A DNA stretch of 64,000 nucleotides, from the NCBI RefSeq assembly GCF_000020965.1, contig NC_011297.1:1192387-1256386 (forward strand), in the 5' to 3' direction. Position 1 is the first letter of the stretch, and every line of letters starts with the position of its first letter. The stretch comes from Dictyoglomus thermophilum H-6-12. Its GTDB lineage: Bacteria > Dictyoglomota > Dictyoglomia > Dictyoglomales > Dictyoglomaceae. A model generated the notes under the pieces. It was not told the DNA's origin. It did no database searches and saw only the letters and a program-made list of their open reading frames with translations. The position numbers and the translations under genes were made by a program. Below, in pieces: positions 35,301 to 42,268 of this stretch.

Positions 35301-35746
35301 AAGTTATTCTGCAAGATATAACTTGGTATCTCACCCGCTAAGCAACTTGATAAAGCAATAATACCCTTTGAATATTCTCTAAGTAACTCCTTATCAACCC
35401 TTGGTTTATAGTAGAATCCTTCTAAGAAAGACAAGCTTACAATCTTTATTAAGTTTTTATACCCCTCAAAATCTTTTGCAAGAAGTATTAAGTGATAAAG
35501 GTCAGTCCTTTGTTTCTTATCAAATCTTGATCCTGGAGCTACATAGACTTCGCATCCAATAATTGGCTTTATTCCTTTTTCTTTAGCATTCTTATAAAAA
35601 TCTATAACTCCATACATTACGCCATGATCAGTGATGGCTACAGCAGGCATATTAAACTCAAGAGCTTGATCTATCAATTCATCAATGCGACAAGCTCCAT
35701 CAAGCAAACTATACTCTGTATGTACATGAAGATGTACAAAACTCAT
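32363..35746 (-). CDS. dnaE: DNA polymerase III alpha subunit
   Basis: Replicative polymerase of the C family. The 1127 residues have an N-terminal PHP domain (FVHLHVHTEYSLLDGACRI; AITDHGVMYG), the palm with GPGRGSAAGSLVSYVLGIT and PDIDIDFCFERREEVIEY, the fingers with YQEQVMEIAHRLAGF and GKKKPEVM, and a C-terminal OB domain (VIVPGILKNVREVIDRKNQKMLFATLED). No intein or split. It is of DnaE1 length; PolC is not in the window. Upstream is the unrecognised 99-residue gene, downstream accDA-pfkA. Confidence 0.97.
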   Translation of the reverse strand: MSFVHLHVHTEYSLLDGACRIDELIDQALEFNMPAVAITDHGVMYGVIDFYKNAKEKGIKPIIGCEVYVAPGSRFDKKQRTDLYHLILLAKDFEGYKNLIKIVSLSFLEGFYYKPRVDKELLREYSKGIIALSSCLAGEIPSYILQNNLEKAKNAIKEYLDIFGEDFYLELQNNGMEEQEYVNSYLIKLSRELNVPLVATNDVHYLRKEDAEIHDILLCIQTGSKLNDKDRLRFKTNEFYFKSPEEMKALFKDVPDAIENTLKIAEKCNVEIPLNNVILPVFEVPEGETLDSYFERLCWEGAKKRFGEDIPENIRERLSYEISVIKQMGFSGYFLIVQDFVNYAKSRGIPVGPGRGSAAGSLVSYVLGITNIEPTRWGLIFERFLNPERVTMPDIDIDFCFERREEVIEYVRNKYGKEHVAQIITFGTMAARASVRDVGRVLDVPYNEVDRIAKLIPPNTSIEEALNTSEELRNLVENNPQAKRIIEIAKRIEGNARHASIHAAGIVISKDPLMEYVPLQVMNGTDVVTQLPMTNLEELGLLKMDFLGLRTLTVIYDTIKKIKENYGIEIDINNISLSDEKVYELLQKGETIGVFQLESRGMRNLLRDIKPEKFEDLIAVLALYRPGPLGRLESYIKRKRGEEKVEYMHPALEPILAETYGVIIYQEQVMEIAHRLAGFTLGQADVLRRAMGKKKPEVMEEQRGIFVKGAVERGIPENVAIEIFEDMAKFAEYGFNKSHSAAYAFVSFQTAYLKAYYPKEYMASLLTSVKNSTTKLSKYIAEAKRIGIKILPPDVNESVVDFTVTPQGIRFGLSAIKNVGESVAEAIVEERSRGRFKSIFDFIKRLSSKVINKRALESLIKSGAFDSFGYSRRALLENIDKILESAQVMKRAHIGQVSLIDLESLPQEEIINNMPEFSIDEILEMEKEMLGFYVSYDPQEELRKISEKLFDYTIDDLVEVESGSQVIVPGILKNVREVIDRKNQKMLFATLEDFTGEAEITVFSSVYGNYKDILKEGKKVIISGKLEIDRDESEERIKIIVDQVGDLESNILVIQLDNKIGYEVLFKVREILKNKKGLVPVIIRFDEHAILTAPDFWVFYDEELRKNLESLRKYGIECRIESINKLL

Positions 35747-35773
35747 ATACCCTAATCACCTTGAAAAATTAAA

Positions 35774-36073
35774 TTATAATTGTGAGGGATCTATCCCAAC
35801 CAAAACAAAGAAACTCTCTAAAGCTCTCTTTTTTCCCCTTACAACAGGATCACTTTCATCTTTAAGACTTTTATATTCTTCAACCGTTTTCTCGATAGCT
35901 GCCTCTAATCCTAATTCTTCTACAAGCTTATACAATTCCTTATATTTATCATGTCTTGCCTCAGCGTTTTTTTTCCAATACTCAGGATCTTTTGTATGAA
36001 TACTCATAAGCATATCCTGTTTTGCTAACTTTGAAAAACCATCTAATCCTTTTAATATTGCTTCCTTATCCAT
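35774..36073 (-). CDS. Small helical protein of unknown function, upstream of dnaE
   Basis: I do not recognise this 99-residue protein. It appears wholly helical and soluble, with no cysteines and no transmembrane segment, and is rich in K, E and L. Notable stretches are ILKGLDGFSKLAKQDML near the start and RHDKYKELYKLVEELGLEAAIEKTVEEY in the middle. ATG 36073 is preferred, since the earlier ATG 36085 abuts the SD; the SD to 36073 spacing is 12 nt, so the start is uncertain. It sits between the Fe-S uracil-DNA glycosylase and dnaE in a tight operon, hinting at a replication or repair link, which is inference only. Confidence 0.6.
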   Translation of the reverse strand: MDKEAILKGLDGFSKLAKQDMLMSIHTKDPEYWKKNAEARHDKYKELYKLVEELGLEAAIEKTVEEYKSLKDESDPVVRGKKRALESFFVLVGIDPSQL

Positions 36074-36109
36074 GACAAAGATCATCTCCCTTCGTAAATT
36101 TTTAAGAAT

Positions 36110-36742
36110 TTACCAAAAGGAAAGCTGTTCTTTCTCTTTCTTATTTGTCTCCTTTTGCTCTTCTTCTGACTTCAACGTTAATTCATATAATTCTTTTAAT
36201 TTTTCAAAATCTTTTCTAATATTTTCAAGAAGTTTTCCATGATAAAGAGCAGCAGCAGGATGATAAGTAACAAAAATCCTCTTCCCATCAACAACATAAT
36301 CCTTACCGTGAGAATTAGAGATATTTACCGAGTGTCCTAATATGGCATAAGCAGCATATCTACCCAAAGTGCATATAACCTTCGGATTTATAATCTCAAT
36401 CTGACGTCTCAGAAAGGGAAAACATGCTTTTATCTCTTCAGGAAGAGGCTCTCTATTATTAGGAGGCCTACATTTTAAAACATTTGCTATGTATATATCC
36501 TCTCTTTTCAAGCCCATCGATTCTATGAGTTCTGTAAGAAGCCTTCCAGCAGCTCCTACAAAAGGCCTTCCCTGTTGATCTTCATGAAACCCTGGAGCCT
36601 CACCTATAAACATTATAGAGCTATTTGGATTCCCTTCTCCAAAAACCAAGTTGGTTCTTTGCTGCCATAGAGAACAATTCTTACAATTTTCAGCTTCTCT
36701 TCTTAAAATCTCCAACTCATCAATCTTAGTTAATCTTTCCAT
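36110..36742 (-). CDS. udg: Uracil-DNA glycosylase, family 4 (Fe-S)
   Basis: Removes uracil from DNA, important where cytosine deaminates fast at high temperature. The 210 residues show four cysteines placed as in family 4: C20 and C23 (CKNC), one in LKCRPPNN and one in ACFPFLRRQ. Family motifs are GEAPGFHEDQQGRPFVG (about 48-64) and TYHPAAALYH. It overlaps pcm by 13 nt. A charged tail (EEQKETNKKEKEQLSFW) follows the domain. Confidence 0.9.
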   Translation of the reverse strand: MERLTKIDELEILRREAENCKNCSLWQQRTNLVFGEGNPNSSIMFIGEAPGFHEDQQGRPFVGAAGRLLTELIESMGLKREDIYIANVLKCRPPNNREPLPEEIKACFPFLRRQIEIINPKVICTLGRYAAYAILGHSVNISNSHGKDYVVDGKRIFVTYHPAAALYHGKLLENIRKDFEKLKELYELTLKSEEEQKETNKKEKEQLSFW

Positions 36743-37392
36743 CCATATTCCCCTTTCAATGGAACGAATCTTACACCTCCTAAATTTTCCCTATAAAAGT
36801 TATCACCTTTCTTCGTTATCCTATAAAGATACTGAAAATCTCTTCCTCCTATGGGAATAACCATTATCCCACCATCTTTTAGTTGTTCTTTCAAAGGTTC
36901 TGGAATGTCATAAGAAGCTGCTGTAACTATAATTCTATCATAGGGAGCAAACTCTTCCCATCCTAAAGTACCATCCCCCAGTTTAAAGTAAACATTATTA
37001 TAACCTAATACTCTTAACCTTTTCTTTGCTTCCTCTAATAATTCTTTTATTCTTTCAACGGTATAGATTTCAAGAGCGAGCTCTGCAAGTATAGCGGTCT
37101 GATAACCAGATCCCGTTCCTATCTCTAAAACTTTTTCGTTTCCCTGAAGATTTAAAGCTTCTGTCATCAAAGCTACAATATAAGGTTGAGAGATTGTTTG
37201 ACCATATCCTATAGGTAAAGCTTCATTCTCATAGGACAAACTCAAATACTCTTGAGGAACAAACATATGTCTTGGTATCTTTAAGATAGCATTCAGCACT
37301 TTTTGAGATTTTATACCTTCGTCTTTTAAAATCTCAACTAATTTTCTTCTTTTATGTTCATACTCTGGAGTATCAAACTTTTTAAAATCCAA
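36730..37392 (-). CDS. pcm: Protein-L-isoaspartate O-methyltransferase
   Basis: Repairs isoaspartyl residues that form in ageing or heated proteins, using SAM. The 220 residues contain the family region IPRHMFVP, ALPIGYGQTISQPYIVALMTEAL, and the SAM loop VLEIGTGSGYQTAILAEL (about 80-97). The start is TTG 37392, six nt after the speE stop, preceded by AAAGG. It overlaps the udg gene. Confidence 0.93.
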   Translation of the reverse strand: MDFKKFDTPEYEHKRRKLVEILKDEGIKSQKVLNAILKIPRHMFVPQEYLSLSYENEALPIGYGQTISQPYIVALMTEALNLQGNEKVLEIGTGSGYQTAILAELALEIYTVERIKELLEEAKKRLRVLGYNNVYFKLGDGTLGWEEFAPYDRIIVTAASYDIPEPLKEQLKDGGIMVIPIGGRDFQYLYRITKKGDNFYRENLGGVRFVPLKGEYGWKD

Positions 37393-37397
37393 GGCCT

Positions 37398-38255
37398 TTA
37401 AAAAGCCCCTCTTAAATACTTTGGTAAATGGAAAAGATGATTATGGGTTTCTCCATCGTAATACCTTAATTCACCTTTTATTCTTTGACTAATTAATTTA
37501 TTAATAACATCAACAGGTTTAAAAGGATCTAAATTATCCCTTGAACCTATAAGAAAACCCCAACTTCCATCAAAAGACGGAATAAAAGTTTGATAAGAAT
37601 AAGAACTCTTAAATACCGCACTAAAACTTTTTTTAATATTAAAATGTTTGTATTCTTGACCTAATTGAACAGTTTCAGCTTGAGTAACCACTATGCCTGA
37701 AGGGTTAAGGATATTATAAACCATCTTATAGAAATCTTCAGTATATAATCTATAAGCTGGAGTATCTGGATAAGGTTCTGGCAAATCAAGAACTACTACA
37801 TCAAATCTTTCGTTGGTATCTCTAACAAAATTCCAACCATCCTCAAAAACTAATCTCACCCTATCACTCCTAAAGGCACCTTGATGCCATTCCCATAAAT
37901 ATTTCTCAGCAAAATCCACTACATTAGGATCTATTTCCACTGCCACGATACTTAAGTTTTCATATTTGAGAAGTTCCCTTAAAGTTGCACCTTCGCCAGC
38001 ACCTATAACAAGAACATTCTTAGGATTAGGATGTAAAATCAAAGCAGGATGAATAAGGGTTTCATGATAAATAAACTCATCTTTTTCAGCAGATTGCATT
38101 TTTCCGTCTATTATTAAACATTTACCATAAGTCGGGTTTTTGATAATTTGTATTTTTTGATAAGGGGATATAAGATCTACTATCACCTCTTCTACCTTAT
38201 AACAATGCATCTGATCTTCAGCAACCAAATCTACATACCATTCATAGTCATGCAT
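37398..38255 (-). CDS. speE: Polyamine aminopropyltransferase (spermidine synthase family)
   Basis: Transfers an aminopropyl group from decarboxylated SAM to putrescine or agmatine. The 285 residues show YQKIQIIKNPTYGKCLIIDGKMQSAEKDEFIYHE, VLVIGAGEGATLRELLKY (about 80-97), VEIDPNVVDFAEKYL, and VVLDLPEPYPDTPAYRLYTEDFY. The DxPEP loop, with Leu-Pro in place of the usual DSTDP, and a substituted acceptor loop resemble thermophile enzymes of relaxed substrate choice. speD and speB lie 18 kb away on the same strand. The amine acceptor is not certain from sequence. Confidence 0.88.
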   Translation of the reverse strand: MHDYEWYVDLVAEDQMHCYKVEEVIVDLISPYQKIQIIKNPTYGKCLIIDGKMQSAEKDEFIYHETLIHPALILHPNPKNVLVIGAGEGATLRELLKYENLSIVAVEIDPNVVDFAEKYLWEWHQGAFRSDRVRLVFEDGWNFVRDTNERFDVVVLDLPEPYPDTPAYRLYTEDFYKMVYNILNPSGIVVTQAETVQLGQEYKHFNIKKSFSAVFKSSYSYQTFIPSFDGSWGFLIGSRDNLDPFKPVDVINKLISQRIKGELRYYDGETHNHLFHLPKYLRGAF

Positions 38256-38261
38256 CTTTAC

Positions 38262-38534
38262 TCACCTTATCTCAAAATCAACAAATCTATTTCCATACTC
38301 TCCCCAGTTAACATCAACCCTTTCAACTATAGCCCCTAATGGACCCTCTTCTAATTTCTTAATAAGTTCCTTTAAGGCTTCTTCTTCTCCTTCTGCTTCA
38401 ACTTCTACTCTTCCATCTCTCAAATTTCTAACATAACCTGAAATACCCAATCTCTTTGCCCATTTATAGGCAAAATATCTAAATCCCACTCCTTGTACTA
38501 TTCCTGAAATATACGCATGAAAATATTTCTTCAT
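38262..38534 (-). CDS. acyP: Acylphosphatase
   Basis: Hydrolyses acyl phosphates such as carbamoyl or 1,3-bisphosphoglycerate phosphate. The 90-residue protein has GIVQGVGFRYFAYKWA with the phosphate-binding Arg19 and GYVRNLRDGRVEVEAEG with catalytic Asn37. It lies just downstream of two tRNA-Pro genes and 6 nt before speE. Confidence 0.95.
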   Translation of the reverse strand: MKKYFHAYISGIVQGVGFRYFAYKWAKRLGISGYVRNLRDGRVEVEAEGEEEALKELIKKLEEGPLGAIVERVDVNWGEYGNRFVDFEIR

Positions 38535-38543
38535 CCCTGAAAG

Positions 38544-38620
38544 TGGTCGGGGCGACTGGACTTGAACCAGCGACCTCCTACTCCCGAAGCAGGCGCGCTA
38601 GCCAACTGCGCTACGCCCCG
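38544..38620 (-). tRNA. tRNA-Pro (anticodon CGG)
   Basis: Acceptor CGGGGCG/CGCCCCG, discriminator A and encoded CCA. The anticodon loop TTCGGGA gives CGG, and the T arm has GGTTCAAGTCC. It is 9 nt downstream of tRNA-Pro(GGG) and 9 nt upstream of the acyP start, so processing is needed to free it. Confidence 0.94.
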
Positions 38621-38629
38621 ATTAAAAAA

Positions 38630-38704
38630 TGGTCGGGGCGACTGGACTCGAACCAGCGACCTTCCGCACCCCAAACGGACGCGCTTCCCCTGCGCTACGC
38701 CCCG
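38630..38704 (-). tRNA. tRNA-Pro (anticodon GGG)
   Basis: Acceptor CGGGGCG/CGCCCCG, discriminator A and encoded CCA. The anticodon loop TTGGGGT gives GGG, and the T arm has GGTTCGAGTCC. The D loop is short (AGCGCAGGGGAAGCGC). Acceptor and T arms are nearly identical to the neighbouring tRNA-Pro(CGG), indicating an old duplication. Confidence 0.93.
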
Positions 38705-38718
38705 ACTTTTCTTGGAAT

Positions 38719-38727
38719 ATTATACCA
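38719..38727 (-). promoter_or_regulatory. Extended -10 promoter of the tRNA-Pro/acyP run
   Basis: TGGTATAAT (38727-38719) is a TGn-TATAAT extended -10 in the 31-nt gap between the pcrA stop and the first tRNA-Pro. The -35 region, GTTAAA, is poor. Confidence 0.55.
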
Positions 38728-38735
38728 TAAATTAT

Positions 38736-40613
38736 CTATTTTTTAACAGTTAAAAGATGGTAAATTTCTTCAAGAAATCTTGATGGTTCCTGATAACGGC
38801 TGTATCTCTTGGCAGCATAAGATAAGTAAAGCTTCTCTTTTGCTCTGGTTATTCCCACGTAACATAATCTTCTCTCTTCTTGTATCTCTTCCTTTGTGGT
38901 CGCATTATAATGAGGTAATATTCCTTCTTCCATACCTACCAAGAAAACTACCTCAAATTCCAGACCTTTTACACTATGAAGAGTTATCAGCGATACCTTA
39001 CCTTCTTCTAAAGTACTTTCAAGCTTGCTATTAGTTAGACTTAAATGAGTTAAGAACTCTCCCAAAGTATCTTGGGCTTTACCTGAAAAATTATCTGCAA
39101 AATCCATAAGTTCCATTAAATTTTCCATTCTATTTTCTAATTCTTTTTTCTCCTGGTTCTCAAATTCCGACAAGTAATTTGTCTTGTTAATAATTGTAGA
39201 AATTAGATCCCTTAAAGTTAGACTATCTTTTAACACTAAAAGGTAAGTCCAAAGCTCATAAAAAGATTTGACTTCTTTTTTAATTTTTGAAACTTCTTTC
39301 ACAGCCTCTAACAGAGAATAGCCCTTATTATAATATTCCCTTATCATGTTAAACGTAGCATCTCCTATTCCTCTACGTGGAACATTGATTATTCTCTTCA
39401 TACTCACTATATCATTAGGGTTATATATAACATTCAAATAAGCAACTATATCCTTTACTTCTTTCCTATCAAAAAAACTCATTCCTCCTATAACTTTATA
39501 GGGTATATTATTCCTTATTAATGCCTCCTCAAAGGATCTTGACTGTCGATTAGTTCTATATAAAACAGCTATCTCAGACCATCTTCTACCTTTTGCCACC
39601 TCAAGTTTTATCTGACGCGCAACGAAATTAGCCTCATCTTCCTCATTTAATGCTCTAAAAAGTACAGGGTAAGTACCATCTTTTTTGTCACTCCAAAGTT
39701 CTTTTGGATATCTTTTATCATTGTTAGCAATAAGCACATTTGCAATTTCAAGAATCTGTTGGGTTGATCTATAATTCTTTGTCAAAAAAATAACTCTTAA
39801 ATTCTTAAAATCCTTTTCAAGTCTAAAGATATTTTGATAATCCGCTCCTCTAAAGCTATATATACTTTGGTCATCATCTCCTACTACAGAAAATTTTTGC
39901 TTATCAAGAACAATAATTTTAAATAACTCATACTGAGCCTTATTAGTGTCTTGATATTCGTCTACTAGTACATATTCTATCTTATCTTGTAAAAAGCCAC
40001 ATATAGCCGGTTTCTCCTGCAATAACCTAATGGAATATAAAAGCAGATCAGCAAAATCCAAAGCATTATTCCTTCTCAACTCTTTTTCATATCTTTTATA
40101 GACTTCTAAAACTATTTCATCAAAAGAATTGGAAATAAGACTGGAAAATTCTTGAGGGGTAATTAATTGATCTTTAAGACGAGATATTTTCTCCTTTATA
40201 TCTCTTGCATTATAATCTTTAGCTCTATTAAGATCCTTAAGAATATCCTTTATTAAATCTTCTTGATCATTCTCATCGTAAATAACAAAATAAGGTGATA
40301 AACTCCAATATTTTCCAAAATTCTTCAAGAGGTATAGACCAAATCCATGAAAAGTACCCGCCCATACTTTATCGGCATCCTTTGCTCCTAACATGTTATT
40401 TATTCTCTTTTTCATCTCTTCTGCGGCTTTATTTGTAAAAGTTAGTGCAACAATATTTTCTGGCTTCGCAATATTATTTTTGATTAGGTAAGCTATCTTA
40501 TAGGTAATAACCCTGGTCTTTCCAGATCCAGCACCGGCTAAAATTAGAACAGGTCTTTCTATCTCAAGAACAGCCTCTAATTGTTCCTTATTTAGTTCTT
40601 TAAGAAAATCCAT
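38736..40613 (-). CDS. pcrA: UvrD/PcrA-type superfamily 1 DNA helicase
   Basis: ATP-dependent 3'-5' helicase of repair and replication. The 625 residues have the Q motif LNKEQLEAV, Walker A LAGAGSGKT (about 26-34), LVDEYQDTN (motif II), VGDDDQSIYSFRGAD (III), LTKNYRST (IV), VSLITLHSVKGLEFEVVFLVG (V) and EERRLCYVGITRAKEKLY (VI). It stops soon after motif VI and so lacks the roughly 80-100 residue C-terminal Tudor-like tail of longer PcrA proteins. It is 4 nt after minE. Confidence 0.92.
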   Translation of the reverse strand: MDFLKELNKEQLEAVLEIERPVLILAGAGSGKTRVITYKIAYLIKNNIAKPENIVALTFTNKAAEEMKKRINNMLGAKDADKVWAGTFHGFGLYLLKNFGKYWSLSPYFVIYDENDQEDLIKDILKDLNRAKDYNARDIKEKISRLKDQLITPQEFSSLISNSFDEIVLEVYKRYEKELRRNNALDFADLLLYSIRLLQEKPAICGFLQDKIEYVLVDEYQDTNKAQYELFKIIVLDKQKFSVVGDDDQSIYSFRGADYQNIFRLEKDFKNLRVIFLTKNYRSTQQILEIANVLIANNDKRYPKELWSDKKDGTYPVLFRALNEEDEANFVARQIKLEVAKGRRWSEIAVLYRTNRQSRSFEEALIRNNIPYKVIGGMSFFDRKEVKDIVAYLNVIYNPNDIVSMKRIINVPRRGIGDATFNMIREYYNKGYSLLEAVKEVSKIKKEVKSFYELWTYLLVLKDSLTLRDLISTIINKTNYLSEFENQEKKELENRMENLMELMDFADNFSGKAQDTLGEFLTHLSLTNSKLESTLEEGKVSLITLHSVKGLEFEVVFLVGMEEGILPHYNATTKEEIQEERRLCYVGITRAKEKLYLSYAAKRYSRYQEPSRFLEEIYHLLTVKK

Positions 40614-40617
40614 ACTC

Positions 40618-40860
40618 CTAATCTTTAAGTGGTATATCTATCCTAAGAATTGATTTATTATCCTCACTAGACAGTTCTATTTTTATGTTATCTGAATCGA
40701 AGGTCAAATATTTAGACACTGTATTCATAAGATCCTCTTTCAACTTCTCAACAAGCTGGGGCTCGATTTTAGCCCTGTCATACACTAACACAACTTGAAG
40801 CCTTTCTTTTGCAACATCTTTTGAGGTAACCCTCTTTCCCCAAATTGTACTCAGCAACAT
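40618..40860 (-). CDS. minE: Cell division topological specificity factor MinE
   Basis: Displaces MinCD from mid-cell. The 80 residues fit the family: SKDVAKERLQVVLVYDRAKIEPQLVEKLKEDLMNTVSKYL forms the contact helix and topological specificity core, followed by IELSSEDNKSILRIDIPL. The presence of minE with minC and minD implies an oscillating Min system without need for DivIVA. Confidence 0.93.
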   Translation of the reverse strand: MLLSTIWGKRVTSKDVAKERLQVVLVYDRAKIEPQLVEKLKEDLMNTVSKYLTFDSDNIKIELSSEDNKSILRIDIPLKD

Positions 40861-40872
40861 CTCACCCTCCTC

Positions 40873-41667
40873 TTACCCTCTAAAGAACTTAAAAATTCTT
40901 TCTAAGAACGTCTCATTTTTCTCAAGTTCATCCCAAGACACATCTTCTCCCAGAAGCCTTTTTACTATGAGACTAAAAGCAAGTCCAGATTTATATTTAT
41001 CAGCACCATATATTATAGGTTCCCCCTTATTTACACTAATTATTAGATTCTCATCCTCGGGAATAATACCCAAAAGCTCTATAGACAATATCTCCAAAAG
41101 ATCATCAACACCAAGCATCTCTCCATTTTTTACCATATCAAACCTTACCCTGTTCACTATAAGCCTTGGCTCTCCAAATCCGTTAGCTTCCAATAGGCCA
41201 ATAACTCTATCAGCATCTCTCACAGAGGAAACCTCTGGGGTAGTAATAACTATAGCCTCATCAGCTCCAGATATAGCAGATCTAAATCCATGTTCAATAC
41301 CAGCAGGAGAATCTATTAGGACAAAATCAAAGTCTCTCTTTAATTCATTAATAAGAGATCTCATCTGATCTATGCTTACTGCTTCCTTTTCCTTCGTTTG
41401 AGCTGCTGGTAAAAGATAAAGATTGTTTAATCTTTTATCTTTTACAAGAGCTTGCCTTAAATTACACCTTCCCTCCACCACATCTACAAGATTATAGACT
41501 ATTCTATTCTCAAGACCAAGCAATAAATCAAGATTTCTTAGCCCAATATCAGTGTCAACAAGAGCCGTTTTAAACCCCCTCATAGCAAGTCCAGTACCAA
41601 TATTTGCCACCGCGGTTGTTTTTCCAACACCACCTTTTCCTGAAGTTATTACGATAGCCTTACCCAT
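40873..41667 (-). CDS. minD: Septum site-determining ATPase MinD
   Basis: Membrane-cycling ATPase that carries MinC. The 264 residues have the deviant Walker motif GKGGVGKTT (10-18), DTDIGLRNLD, DSPAGIEHGF and TTPEVSSVRDADR, with a basic amphipathic C-terminal end (FLERIFKFFRG) that should act as membrane-targeting sequence. It overlaps minC by 8 nt and precedes minE by 12 nt. Confidence 0.96.
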   Translation of the reverse strand: MGKAIVITSGKGGVGKTTAVANIGTGLAMRGFKTALVDTDIGLRNLDLLLGLENRIVYNLVDVVEGRCNLRQALVKDKRLNNLYLLPAAQTKEKEAVSIDQMRSLINELKRDFDFVLIDSPAGIEHGFRSAISGADEAIVITTPEVSSVRDADRVIGLLEANGFGEPRLIVNRVRFDMVKNGEMLGVDDLLEILSIELLGIIPEDENLIISVNKGEPIIYGADKYKSGLAFSLIVKRLLGEDVSWDELEKNETFLERIFKFFRG

Positions 41668-42268
41668 CCCTTTTACCCCCTGAATATTTACTTATTTTTA
41701 TCTCTCCATCCTCCACATAAACCCAATATCCAAATTCATTGTTTTTCTTTTTTAATTTAGAAAGGTCTAGAATATAACCTGCTATCTGTATTTTTTCAGG
41801 CTCAAGCTCAAGAGCAAAAATCGTAGCTTTATCGTTATTCTCATATCCAGCCCAGATAGACCCTCTAACTTTTCCTAAAACAAAAACATTCCTGTTACAA
41901 ATTATCTCTGATCCTGAATTAACGTCACCTATAATAAGCAGGCTATCCTTAACGTTTAAAAGTTTTCCACTTCTTATAGGACCTAAAACTATCTTAGCAG
42001 TATTAGAATTGGAAATTTTTAACTTAAAAAGTTCCTTGCTTAACATTATACCATATTTATCGTAGATTTCTTTTCTAAATTCTTGCCAATCTTCTTCTTT
42101 TATTTCCTTACCTTGAAAATCCACATATATACTACTACCTTTTAAAAAACTACTCTTTTCTTCTATTTCAGCAATAATTAAACTTCTTATATCATCCCAA
42201 TTAAGACTTGGATCAAGAACAATTTTTATTCCCTCTTTTAAATCGCCTTTAAAAAATATCTTACTCAA
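41660..42268 (-). CDS. minC: Septum site-determining protein MinC
   Basis: Inhibits FtsZ assembly when bound to MinD. The 202 residues split into an N-terminal FtsZ-inhibiting domain (1-95) and a C-terminal beta-helix with the family residues GPIRSGKLLNVKDSLLIIGDVNSGSEI and NVFVLGKVRGSIWAG (about 97-150). It overlaps the PBP2 gene by 4 nt, linking division-site selection to elongation genes in one run. Confidence 0.92.
   Translation of the reverse strand: MSKIFFKGDLKEGIKIVLDPSLNWDDIRSLIIAEIEEKSSFLKGSSIYVDFQGKEIKEEDWQEFRKEIYDKYGIMLSKELFKLKISNSNTAKIVLGPIRSGKLLNVKDSLLIIGDVNSGSEIICNRNVFVLGKVRGSIWAGYENNDKATIFALELEPEKIQIAGYILDLSKLKKKNNEFGYWVYVEDGEIKISKYSGGKRDG

Noticed and set aside
22550-35746. 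Inteins in nrdJ, dnaE or dnaB
   Set aside because: These are common intein hosts in thermophiles, but all three proteins are of normal length with uninterrupted motifs.
38543-38753. Open frames over 38543-38753
   Set aside because: Same artefact over the two tRNA-Pro genes (SNQRPSAPQTD-type strings).
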